A program made the position numbers and the translations under genes. Of a stretch of 64,000 bases of DNA, positions 12,501 through 22,492 are shown piece by piece (the first letter of the stretch is position 1; each line of letters starts with the position of its first letter). Below the pieces are notes generated by a model. The model did not search any database, had not been told where the DNA came from, and saw nothing but the letters and a program-made list of their open reading frames with translations. The DNA comes from Lepraria neglecta (lineage: Eukaryota > Ascomycota > Lecanoromycetes > Lecanorales > Stereocaulaceae): positions 124,001-188,000 of the forward strand of contig CM065650.1 in assembly GCA_033220425.1 (NCBI GenBank). Direction: 5' to 3'.

Positions 12501-12690
12501 ATCAAGTAGAAAGGATAGCTATTATAGTATAATTAGTAGATACTAGAATAAAATATAGAAGGTATATCTCGTATACGAGATATATACGATAAACGGCTAA
12601 AGAAGGAGCGGAGATAAAGGAAGGGTTAGGTCGGTTACGTGTTAAGGAGAAATTAGAGAGAAAGGCAAAGTAATTATATATCTAATAAAA
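9525..12690 (+). pseudogene. Ty3/gypsy chromovirus E pol, 5' part outside window
   Basis: A second chromovirus family, plus strand. Reverse transcriptase comes first ([40 protein letters not shown] at about 9897-9935, second Asp now Asn). RNase H follows (IKTDTSDFIIVGILS near 10360; YNKELLAIIIVLK near 10490; NPADTPSRRPDY near 10685). The integrase has an N-terminal zinc-binding region near 11330-11500 and core motifs TIDFITNLPPSK, GIVSDRGSVFTS and IERQN between 11545 and 11870. The C-terminal chromodomain (EVEEILGKYIxKGIISYKIK) lies near 12450-12510. The RT stretch to 9944 is stop-free, less RIP-damaged than elements A, B and D, but stops appear afterwards. The gag and protease lie on the far side of D. 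Confidence 0.88.
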
Positions 12691-12857
12691 GACTAAACAA
12701 GAGGTAGTAAGAAGTAACCTCTTCACTATATAGGCGTATATAAGAACTACTCTACTCGCTAGCAAAACGCTAGTATATATAATAACCAAACTGCCTGAAG
12801 GCGCTACCAATATCACACGCAAGCGCCACATAGACAGAACACACGCTAACTATAAGC

Positions 12858-13640
12858 CTACTCCTCTATCCCGGACGACTCCTCCGAGGATAATTCCTCA
12901 GGGGAGGAGGAGGTATCCTCCGACTCCGACTTACCTAAGGGAGGAAGGCTATACTGGAAGACTCGCGAGTTAGCGCGATAGAAACGCAATATAAACGCAG
13001 AGAAACTAATCTCGATATACTCGATATTATAGTGACCAGCTATAGTCTCGTTTAACTGAACGAGTTAGTAGTAGATCGCCTCCTGGATTTAGTCGGGAGA
13101 GGGCTTCTTAGGGAGACCTATACGGCCGGCGATACGGGTGCTTCGCGTAAGCGCAGTATTCAAACGCCGTATATAGCGCACTAACGCCTAGCCTTCTATA
13201 GTATCCTCCCCAGCAGGAGCTGTATCGAAGGCGGTATAGAGACGGAACGCCTTATTGGCAAGGCGGTAGCACTTATAGGGGACCTAAAAACGCGTTTCGT
13301 TAGTACTAATTATACGATAGAACTGCGAAGAGGGAGGGGATACTTACCGGTACGCACGAGTGCTTCTCCCGAGTATAGTACTTATACTTCTTATATATTA
13401 TCTTCTTCTTGGCGGGACCGCGGAAGATAGTACCTTTGTAAACTAGAAGCGCAATATTAGCTAGGAGCTTGCGATGGCACCGCGAGTACTTATAGTCTGG
13501 CCCCTCCTTTATAAGCAGGCGAAGGCAACGGATATAAGAGAAGGTAGTTAACTTCTTCTCCGTACCGGAGCGCGTAGTAATAGTATTATTTAAGTCCTGC
13601 AAACGTATTAGTAACGTACCCGAAGCGCAAAATCTACTAT
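12858..13640 (-). pseudogene. Antisense Cys-rich ORF of chromovirus E
   Basis: This lies downstream of the E chromodomain on the opposite strand. From 13602 to 13306 it is open; a frameshift near 13320 and some stops follow. Visible features in order: an IRC and then YSRC pair, a basic stretch (GPAKKKIIYKK), then KYKYYTREKHSC, which is C-x2-C-x6-C if RIP Tyr codons are read as Cys. After the frameshift comes a central region of about 130 residues and a Ser/Glu-rich acidic tail (SESEDTSSSPEELSSEESS) ending at the TAG at 12858-12860. It has no clear sequence similarity to the antisense ORF of A-D but shares place and orientation. Function unknown. Confidence 0.55.
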
Positions 13641-14560
13641 CTATAGTAGGACCTCGGGGAGTAGCCGGGGGCTAGCGTTTAGGAGGTATAGTAAGGAAGA
13701 AGGTAAGCTATAAGCTAGGAGCTCGAAATAGGGACGCCGGCGAAGAAATATTAAAGCGTACTAAGTACGTAACGTATTAATAGATTATTAATAAATAGAA
13801 TTTCCGTAGGCGTTGCGAAAATAAAATACCAGCGCCAAGAAATGCCAAGCGTTATATAATCTTAACGAAATTGACTCGGCTTTTAAATAAAGCCGAATCG
13901 TACGGGAAGCGTATAACGTACTTAACTAAATACCTGACTATTAGCCCAACTATGGTATACGTCGCTATAATTTACCCCTCTTTAATCATACGAAATAAGG
14001 GTGGTAAGGCTATAAGCCTTATAAATAGTAGAAGACTCTTCTCCTTGTTTCCCTACCAGGGTTTAAGGGTTTTATCGAGCCTTCCTATATAACGAAATCA
14101 GGTATACCGCTTTGGAAACGCCTACTATTAGTATACGTACTAAACTAAAGGAAAGAGGGCCCGAGGACGAGCCCTTAGAGGGAGGAGGTAATTGTAATAG
14201 AAAGCTTGGCAAAGTCTTGGTTGGCTCGCGATTACCGTACGCTTGGTGTACGTTAGCGCTACAAGTCCCGTGTGCCCCGTGTTTAATAGAGGGTTTGCGC
14301 TCCCCCTCTTATAGACTCCTTGAGAATTAGTCTTGGTATAAACCCTACTACTATACGTTATTTCATATTGCTATAGGTTCCTATTACACTTTTACTTTAA
14401 TAATCTAACTAACTACCTAATCAGCAAAGAGAAACAAGTCTCTATTATCCGGTTATATGGCTATCTATTCCTTATATAGGGAATATTACTAGTAAACGCC
14501 TATATTAACGCCTATACTAATAATAGCGGTAGTGTAAGCAGCTAATTAACGGAATAGGAG
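13641..14560. other. Region between E and the copia element; probable E LTR remnant
   Basis: No protein family recognised. It holds purine-rich patches near 13665-13720, which could be the E polypurine tract, and then sequence with little coding character that may be the 3' LTR of E. Two short ORFs (13871-14092 and 14112-14330) show no motif and are not called as genes. The missing 5' portion of the copia element may begin within its right end. Confidence 0.35.
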
Positions 14561-17200
14561 CTTTACCGCCTATATCGCCGCTTCGGACATCCCTCTACAA
14601 CACGGTTAGCACGTTTACTGAAACGCTCTAGTTATTATTTTAACCGGAAAGCGATTAACTAACTAAGTAAATTCTATTCAACTTGCCAAAAATATAGAAG
14701 ATCGCTAGGAAGGTTCAAATTCACTATCAAAAACGACCTCTAATTCAATCACTTAGTAATAATCGATATTATATATCTAGATAACCCTACGGTCCCCGCT
14801 CTATATACTATTGACGAGGCTATATACTTCTAAACCGCCCGTTTCCTGAAAGATATCTTAGCGGAAACAGTCTAGGATACCTTAAGGGCGTATTAGATCG
14901 ATATCTATATTAGACTACTAGATATATTAGTGCACGATACAGGCAAATAGTTTACTAGCGCTAAGTTTATCTCTAAGGCGAAAGGGATAGTAATTAAGGT
15001 GAAATGCATCCCTATTAAAGTATACTACTCGATTGGATTGGTTAAGCGCTATTATATACCTCTCTAACGTGCCTATAATATTATTTAAGAAGACCTCCCG
15101 CTACTAAGTAAGTAATTCGTCCTATAAATAGCTATTAAGGTAATCAACGATATAGCTAGACCTGACGGATTAACCCCTATACTGCTCCTGTTCGGCACGT
15201 TCCCAAAGCTTACTAAGCTAGATCCTATATATCTATCGATTACGGAAAGAAGTAAGGCTATTAGATATATAATAAAAGAAGTATCGGACTTATTAGCGAA
15301 AAGAGACGTTACTAAAGCCTTGCGCTACCGTAACGGTCTATAAATTAACGCTATCCTTAACACCCCTATTAGTAATAACGTCCTTGTCTTCTGAGAAGGT
15401 AAGGGTTAGAAAGGACCCTACTAATTACTCGCTATAGACGAGTAAGCTTATATAGTTAAACTAAATAGCGGCCCTACGGTTTTTCGTATTATATTAGTTA
15501 AACTATATTTCGAAGAACTAACTAATTAAATACTATAAACGCCTATAGCTGAAGTAGACCTACTAACCGAGGATAATAATAATAATAAGCTCTCTAATAG
15601 CGATAAAGACATCGACGAGGCTCTAGAAATGTAAGCTACTACGCGCTATAATCTATAGCGATAACGACGCCTGCCCGCCTATTACGCTTATATTACCAAT
15701 AAGGAGTAAACTAATATTAAGCTATTAATGAAGCTCTGCTCCGAAGGCGCTATTCGATTAATAAATAGCCTATTTATTAACTCTCGAAAGAAAGAAATCA
15801 ATAGACTAATCGCTAAAGGAGTCTTTAAGATTATAAATAAGTATAATATACTACTATATACCTATATTTTCGGTTACCGCTTTATTAATAATATTAAGTA
15901 GAACGGCGAGATACCCTTCGAGAAGTTAAGACTAGTTATCTAAGCTTATAATAATAAGGGCAAGAAGGAAGTTCTAATATAATCTCTAACGATTTAGCGC
16001 GCTAGCTAGCGCCTTATTGTTTACCTCGCTACTATCCTACCGCGGGCTCTATATATACGCGATATTTTATAAGCTTATATATAGTCAACGTTAGTACTAA
16101 GCCGCCCTTTCTATATGAAACCGCTGTAAGGTACCAACTTAGGAGACAATATATTTAAGGTAGTCCGCCCTCTATACGGCGTTCCTGAAGCGGGAATATA
16201 CTGGTTTAGGATATACTATACCTACTATATCGAGAAGCTTGGTCTTACCGTCTCCTTATTTAATCCTTACTTAATATTCTCTAAGTAGGCGATTATTAGC
16301 CTATAAACTAATAACTTACTATTTTCTAGAATAACTAAGTACCTAGAGCTAGAAGAATAAAAACGACTCGATATAGGCTTTCTAGTAAAGCTAATTGAGA
16401 AACTAGAGGAAGGAAAAGACCTTCCGTTTAATAGTACTATTATCTCTAGGAACGGTAATATTCTAAAGCTCTCGTAATAACGGCAATATAGCAAGATTAA
16501 TACGATCGATACTACCGGCGATATTAAATCGCAATACATCAAGGAGCGAGCTCGAGGCGCCTATATAGCCTTAATATATTAACCTGAAATGGCTTTTATA
16601 CTATCTAGGGTAGCTTAAATCACTCAACTAACTAAAGAAAGCGCTAATTAGCTAAATAAATGGTTGAACTGGCAAAAAGTAAACGAGCTCCGAGGCCTAT
16701 AATTTGTCAAACTTACTCTAGAAGGACTAAAGCTTCTTGTTTTCGTTAATATAGTGTTTATAAATAATATAGACTTAAGCTCTTAGATTAGATATATTAT
16801 CATCCTTACTAATAAGAAATAACTAGACGAATCAACTATTAATCTTAGTAGTAATATTATTTATTAGAGTAGTACTAAATATAAAAGAGTTACAAGATCG
16901 GTACTAGCTTCGGAGCTATATACAATGGTAGTAGGATTCGATATCGCTACTACCCTACAATCTACTATTAACGGTATTACTCAAGTAAAGATCCTACTAA
17001 TCCTATACACTGATTTATACTCCCTATATAACTATGTTATACACCTCGGCACCACCGCCGAAAAACGCCTTATAATCGATATTATAGGACTACGGCAATC
17101 GTATAAGAGAAGGGAAATCGACGAGGTACGGTAGATCGATAGGAGCTATAATCCTGCGGACGCTATAACGAAGGAATACCCCTGTTAGACGTTAAAGTAG
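14560..17200 (+). pseudogene. Ty1/copia retrotransposon pol, 5'-truncated and RIP-inactivated
   Basis: The domain order is integrase before reverse transcriptase, which marks Ty1/copia. Visible in order: gag-pre-integrase zinc-binding region (RRFGHPSTTRLARLLKR near 14578), integrase core (HLVIIDIIYLDNP near 14748; VHDTGKxFTSAKF near 14930; YYSIGLVKRYYIPL near 15025), RVT_2-type reverse transcriptase (SRKKEINRLIAKGVFKI near 15785; PRALYIRDIL near 16040; RPLYGVPEAGIYWF near 16165) and RNase H (SVLASELYTMVVGFD near 16900; LGTTAEKRLIIDI near 17048; NPADAITKEYPC near 17155). Stops replace Gln and Trp throughout. No gag or 5' LTR was found. Confidence 0.85.
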
Positions 17201-17254
17201 CTGGTAGATAAGAATACTATCAAGCTAAAGACAAACGCCTAGGTAGAAAGGGAA

Positions 17255-17560
17255 GCTACGGTCTAAGTGGAAAGGGAAGGACCAGCTGCGATCTGACCAA
17301 TTAGATCACGGCGTTACTCAGCCTATTAGATCCTTCTTCGTCTTATAAAAGCAACTAGGATTTGGCGTCGATTGGCACTATTTTTCGACTTTCTAAAACT
17401 TTGCCAGTATTAGAACTATTCCGTACTCCGCAAACTTGCGGAGTCACGTGATCCGTGCTTGGCGCCCCTTTCTAGATAAAACACTATAGCTCCAATCTAT
17501 AGAAGAATCAATCCCCATTTTACCTACCTATAGAAGCAGCCTGTATACAGGCTACTCAGG
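17255..17560 (+). repeat. Copia polypurine tract and probable 3' LTR remnant
   Basis: A purine run (GTGGAAAGGGAAGGA near 17268-17282) follows the pol end, as expected before a 3' LTR. Downstream, a TATA-like CTTATAAAAG (near 17342) would suit an LTR promoter. No second LTR copy exists in the window, so neither boundary can be fixed. From 17560 to 17866 nothing further is recognised. Confidence 0.45.
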
Positions 17561-17866
17561 GCGGGTAATAGGGGATTATACAAGCTAACTATCGGCATAA
17601 CCCTGCTATAGGTTATACCGACAAACATGTATACTGGATCAGCGACTTGGTGCGATTTATCGGATATTGACCTTCATACCTCTATTTCCAGTAGAAAAAG
17701 TTGTTTACTACTACCTAAAGCCGAAGCGACTCTAGCAAGAGGTCTTTTGTAATACCATACTTTTCGGATCAGATACACCTTGCTTCTATACCCGAAATAT
17801 ACCGCGCTACTAGTGTAGAAGCCTGCGCTGACTGTATATATACCTACATATATCTTAATATAGTAG

Positions 17867-19252
17867 GTTGACTCGGGACAGGCACCCTTCCAAAGTCACC
17901 CTCCACTAAATTTTCGCCCTAATGGTACTCGCCGCCGGTGCTTTCCCCTATTAGACGTAGTCGCCGCCCACCTTGCCGCCGCCGTCAATTCGCTTAATTT
18001 AGGTGGGCAGGCCTCCACCGTAGAATTCAAAATTCTTCCACTGTTGTAGACACCTCCCTACCCACCGCCCTGTCTACTATGCCTATATATACTACTGCCC
18101 TCGCCGACCGCAAGAGACGTTCCTTTGCCGCCTTTCCTAATGCTTACCGCCGCCTCCCTAATACTGGCGAAGAAGTCTTAGACGCGGAGAATGGATACAT
18201 TCGATATTAGGACTATATATACACGCAAGGCTTTACAGTAGTAATTACCTTATATAAGGTGAAGAAGAGAACTTAGGTAGTTCTTAAATACAGTCGCCAC
18301 GGTAAAAAGATACAGGATACTAGAAAGAATAAGGAGAAGCCTGGGGAGAAGAAAAGAGAACGGCCCAATCAGACCCTACGGTAGCATAGGTATCTATATA
18401 ATATGCTTAGTCTCTTAAGAAATCTAGAATTAAGAAGTATAAGCAGATTATAACGCAAGAGGCTGAGAACGGACCTTCTAAAATCTCGTAAATAAATTTT
18501 CCAGAAGGTCGGCAGGCCTTAGAGGCTTCCGTGTACTCGGAGGTCGACGGTAGCATTCCTAGCGACGACGACATTGAATTTCTAGGTATACAACCTATCC
18601 AAGTGCCTTATACGCAACCCTCCCGCGATAATTGCTAAGTTATAACATATTCCCAGAAGGGAAAGGGACGCAGAATATCTTTTTCTTCTGACCCTGATAC
18701 AGCCCTCCCTGGTGGCGAATTCCAAAATATTGATGATTTCGGCCCAGATCCACCAAGTACTCCACCGCTGATATCCATAGAGGGCCGCAGCCAGCACTTA
18801 TCCCTGTCCCAATTACCTTCTCAGTACCGTACTCCCATCTCTTCAGCAGCTACAGGGATGCGGGGGGCGCGGGGGGAGGAGCGGAAGAAGTCGAAGAAGT
18901 TGGAATCTCAGTAGAGGCATACGGTGGCGGCGGCGGCGGAGAAGGCAGAGAAGGTAGCAAAGAGGGTAGCGGCGGTGGAGAGGAAAGAGGCAAGGAAGAT
19001 AGCGCCTAGGAGAAGATATTAGCTAATTGGCAGAGCAATTAATGGGGTCGTCGCTGTAGAAGACTTAATAAGAAGTATTCCACCCTTGCAACTCCGCCCT
19101 ATGCGCCAGCGGCGGCAGCAGCAGTGCTATAGACACTGTAGAGACCGTCGATAGCGAGGTGTATGCCCTGGTGACGTCGACGGCGTTATTGCGCAATTTT
19201 AGTACTATATAGTACGAAAGGTGACTGTGGAGGGTGACTGTCCCGAGTCAAC
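17867..19252 (+). mobile_element. MULE-like DNA transposon remnant with terminal inverted repeats
   Basis: The ends are inverted repeats: GTTGACTCGGGACAG at 17867-17881 and its complement at 19238-19252, with weaker matching continuing for about 20 more bases. Inside, an ORF region from ATG 18079 contains SRHGKKIQDTRK, a motif I associate with the FAR1-like DNA-binding region of fungal MULE transposases. A later part (about 18530-19010) has a Ser/Pro-rich then Ala/Lys/Arg-rich tail typical of such proteins' C-termini. The catalytic DDE part is absent, so this is an internally deleted, non-autonomous copy. No convincing 8-11-bp target duplication was found at the flanks. Confidence 0.6.
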
Positions 19253-19620
19253 ATCAGCTTTTCGCAAACCATTACGCAACTATATATATAAGTGGAATAG
19301 CTATGATATCGGCCAAGTGTGCAATGATAGCAGATGATTGTAAAGAGCAGCTGAGGCCATTCAGCTCTGGCATTCCAATCTAGTCCCATTCCACTTCTAT
19401 AATCTTCTGAGTAGCTACTACAAATCGAATCCCTCTTTTCCGCGGTCCTTCGCTATTATAGCTACCAAAGGTAAATCCCCTTAAATCTTATAAGTCCAAC
19501 GGTATTCAGTCATACCCCAATCAATCTCGTTTAGATTATTCTAGCCGCAGAAGAGCTTGCGTTTTATGGAGGCGGCTTACACCACGCATTATTAAACCCC
19601 AAAATCAAACCATATATCCC
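19253..19620. other. Intergenic, downstream of the ankyrin gene
   Basis: No gene or repeat recognised. Base composition moves from AT-rich on the left to the normal composition of the gene island. It would hold the 3' end of the minus-strand ankyrin transcript. Confidence 0.4.
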
Positions 19621-20118
19621 CTAGGCTTCCTCCTCATTAGCAAAGTCCTTCCTAGCCCAGTACCTAACAAGAACCTCCTTAATCTCCTCATCTGCCCCAC
19701 AGACCTCCGGTCTCAATAATATGGGCCTCCCCGTTCCCTCCACCCTTGCGCCCTCACCCAATAAATACTCTAACAGCTCCTTCTTTCCCTCTACCACGCA
19801 TCGCTCAACTACCGTCCCATAGTGACTGAAGCGTCGGTTCTTGGCTGTAGGTTCGTGTGCAAGTATAATGCGCCAGATGGGGACGCTACCGCCGGTCAGG
19901 GCGGAGAGGAGGAAGGACTCGGTATTGAGGGATAAGATGAGGTCGGGGTTGTGGGTAAGGAGGTGGGAGAAGGCGACGGGGCGGGAGAGGCGGGCAGAAA
20001 GGGTGAGGGCGTGGACGGGGGAGGGCGCAGGTGGTGACAGGAAGGTGAGGAGGTGGGAAAGGGCCGGGAGGTTGTCGGTTAGGATAGCGGTTTCAAGGGT
20101 GGGGTTGTTGCCGGGCAT
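19621..20118 (-). CDS. Small ankyrin-repeat-like protein (165 aa)
   Basis: An intact single-exon ORF without RIP damage, starting MPGNNPTLETAI and ending NEEEA. Ankyrin-type helix pairs are visible: TLETAILTDNLPALSHLL (residues 7-24), HALTLSARLSRPVAFSHLL (36-54), ESFLLSALTGGSVPIWRIIL (66-85) and GTVVERCVVEGKKELLEYLL (100-119). Each resembles the A/V-x(n)-G/N-x3-hhxxLL pattern of a repeat. No signal peptide or membrane segment is seen. Known ankyrin repeats mediate protein-protein contact; the partner here is unknown. It is divergently placed to the CorA-like gene, with about 530 bp between. The plus-strand ORF over the same DNA (19841-20155) is a shadow. Confidence 0.7.
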   Translation of the reverse strand: MPGNNPTLETAILTDNLPALSHLLTFLSPPAPSPVHALTLSARLSRPVAFSHLLTHNPDLILSLNTESFLLSALTGGSVPIWRIILAHEPTAKNRRFSHYGTVVERCVVEGKKELLEYLLGEGARVEGTGRPILLRPEVCGADEEIKEVLVRYWARKDFANEEEA

Positions 20119-20650
20119 TGCGTTTGCCTGGGATACGAAGAAGATTGCGATATAGTATACATTGAAGGGTGAAGGGTAGGCGGAATTTTTAAGAGATTTT
20201 TTAGACTGACTAGGGTAGGGTTATCATCTTTACTATAGGGAAGTATCCTGTTGCTTCAACATAAGTCAAGCACTCGAATGGGATTAGCGCTATGCCATCT
20301 TCGCGCGGAGGAATTTCCTAATCTAGAGATAGACTAGAAAAGGGAGTTGAAGTACGGGTCCCGGTATATTTGGCATTCTGATTATTGGGGTTGCTAAGGG
20401 AGGAAAAATGTGGGCGGAGGGCCCCTATTTACATGCTTTTACCAATCTCGGCAGACCTCCCTTCTCTAGACTCGCACTAGGCCAGATTGGACATTCTTCC
20501 CCTGGTCGCCTTCCTGTCTGCCTTGTAGCCTGCAGGCTGAGCTCTATGCGCTTCTCTAAAGTCTTGCTTATTACTCCCTCCCCACCCTCCCAACTTCCCC
20601 TAACAGTGCGAACACCCTCTCATCATACGTGATTCCTAGCATTGCTCAAC
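20119..20650. promoter_or_regulatory. Divergent intergenic region between ankyrin and CorA-like genes
   Basis: This holds the upstream regions of both genes. Pyrimidine-rich runs at about 20571-20600 (CTCCCTCCCCACCCTCCC) lie 50-80 bp before the CorA-like start, a common core-promoter feature in filamentous ascomycetes. The ORF at 20408-20632 has no recognisable motif and is taken as leader sequence. Confidence 0.45.
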
Positions 20651-22492
20651 ATGAGTCTCACGACGACATTGACCCGAGCATACACTGCAACAAACGCGCC
20701 GGATGATAGTCGGCTCGACTCTCAAAACACGCAGGATACGAGGCAAGCAGAAAGCAGTGCAGCAACTCCGCATCTGCCAGGGGAAGACCGAGATCGCAAT
20801 GAATCCGAAACGCTACGACTGAACCAATACTTGGAAGATGTACAGGACTATATACATCGCCACACAACGTCTCTGTACCCTAGCAACGACGGTACTGGAC
20901 GGCACCGTACTCTTGCCGAGCAATTTGAACGTTTCAGAGCGGGTGGCCATCTTGCATCCGGGGGCAGTGAACAGCCAAGCATATCGCTTTCAGATGCGAT
21001 TGACGTTATAGTCTTAGAGTTGGACTATGCTGCGGAAGAACATCACCTCCGATCATTACAGCAGCTACAGGACTACATCCACAGACATTCTACGCTATAT
21101 AACTGTGTATTCCTGGTGAATGGCCTTTCACTTGCTGTTATGGGCTCCTTGGGTTTCAGTTTGTCCATTGATCCCGAATTCTTCACATTTCACATGAACA
21201 CCAACACCTCGGTCGGCTCACGATTGCCTTCGAGCGTCGCGGCTCACCGTTTCAAGCACTTCAAATACAGCCGAGCGACACAACAAAATAGGATCATTGA
21301 TGAAAGTGTGTCGCTCCAAATGACGATGAAATCCGAGCAGAAATGTACAAGTAAGCTGGGCCTTCGACCCTGGACTATACCCCAAGAAAGCTTTGCAACG
21401 TTTGACTAATTAAGTCTCGCTACTGTAGGCGTATTTTTGATGGACGACTACGACCTTACTGACGATGTTCGAAGTGCTATGGACTACCGTGTGTGGAATC
21501 CGAGTCGAGACCGTCTCTATACGCCGACCTTACGTCAAGCGATTATCAAGCATATCGTTCAATCTGTGTATGAAGAGCGAGATACTTCCGGAATTCCGAC
21601 AAAAATAAACCTCTCCCTATATCCTATTCTGATTCTGGAGTGGTCTTCCGTCTTGACAATTAGAGCCCAAGCTGGTAGCGAAGCACATGCCTCTATTACA
21701 GATATTATATGGAGCGACACAACTGAGAAGACTTGTAAAGAAAAAGTCTTCAATGTTCGTGGAAAGTACGCGAGTTGCTTTCGGAGCCCTGTCTTTTACG
21801 AAAAGGCGATTGCTGACATCAACTATGCAACACAGTCGCTACAGAATAGCGACGCGTTTCTATCACGATCTCTGAACGCGAAATTGAACGTGATTGTGGA
21901 AGATCTCCGATCTGTGGCAGCCCTAGCCGACCGTACAAAAGAGGCCTACGACCTCTTGAACAAGGAAGTAATAGCGCTTTTCAGAAGCGTAGACACTGGC
22001 TTGGGTGGGGACGAGCAGCAGTTTCGACGACGAGAGTCTTCTGATGCTACCAGAATCGAATCGCAACCGCCCCCGAACACCAACGGAAGCGGCGCGAATA
22101 AACCACCCGGATCTGGTGGTCCTTCACTACCGCTATCCCAGGCCTTCATGGAAGCGGAGCGCCTCCCGAATTCCAACGGGGGTGGCCGGCGTGAACCACC
22201 GGGGTCCGGCCCTCCGCACGAATCCTTCCAAAACCACATACGGCAAAGGATAGATCAGATCGCGTACGTGACCAACCTGCTTCTATCTCTCAGCTTCATT
22301 GCGACTCTCTACGGTATGAATGCGGACCTGTTCGTGACCGGCGGCTTGGTTAAGCTGAAAGATTACCTGATCACCGCGCTGCCGTTTGCCTGCGGCGTCT
22401 TCCTCTTCACGTTCGTGATGCCGGTAGCAAAGCTCAGAGATATCATTATGAATCTAAATAAGCTTAGACGATGGAAAGTAGAAATTGTATGA
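20651..22492 (+). CDS. CorA-like (Mg2+ transporter-type) membrane protein, two exons, 587 aa
   Basis: Exon 1 is 20651-21350 and exon 2 is 21429-22492. ATG 20651 is preferred to the in-frame TTG at 20642. The N-terminal 200 residues are polar, with two YIHRH-containing stretches. A Pro/Gly-rich linker (about 430-500) precedes the C-terminus. There, residues 512-527 form a hydrophobic helix ending in TLYGMN (Y528-G529-M530-N531), followed by a short loop and a second helix at about 547-567 (ITALPFACGVFLFTFVM). A helix ending in YGMN plus a second helix is the signature of the CorA magnesium-channel superfamily, where GMN forms the pore entrance. In fungi such domains also occur in proteins of unknown role, so transport is inferred, not shown. 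There are no RIP stops, so it is probably functional. Confidence 0.75.
21351..21428 (+). other. Spliceosomal intron (78 nt) of the CorA-like gene
   Basis: Donor GTAAGC at 21351, branch-point-like TTTGACTAATT about 20-25 nt before the acceptor, and acceptor CTGTAG ending at 21428. Removing it joins A|GC into a Ser codon and makes one continuous frame from two ORFs; without it exon 1 runs into a stop after 21409. Confidence 0.88.

Noticed and set aside
13871-14330. Two open frames between E and the copia element as a new gene
   Set aside because: No domain, no homologous second copy in the window, and more likely LTR sequence of E.
20408-20632. 74-codon ORF upstream of the CorA-like gene
   Set aside because: Lies in a CT-rich promoter/leader region, no motif, no intron link found.
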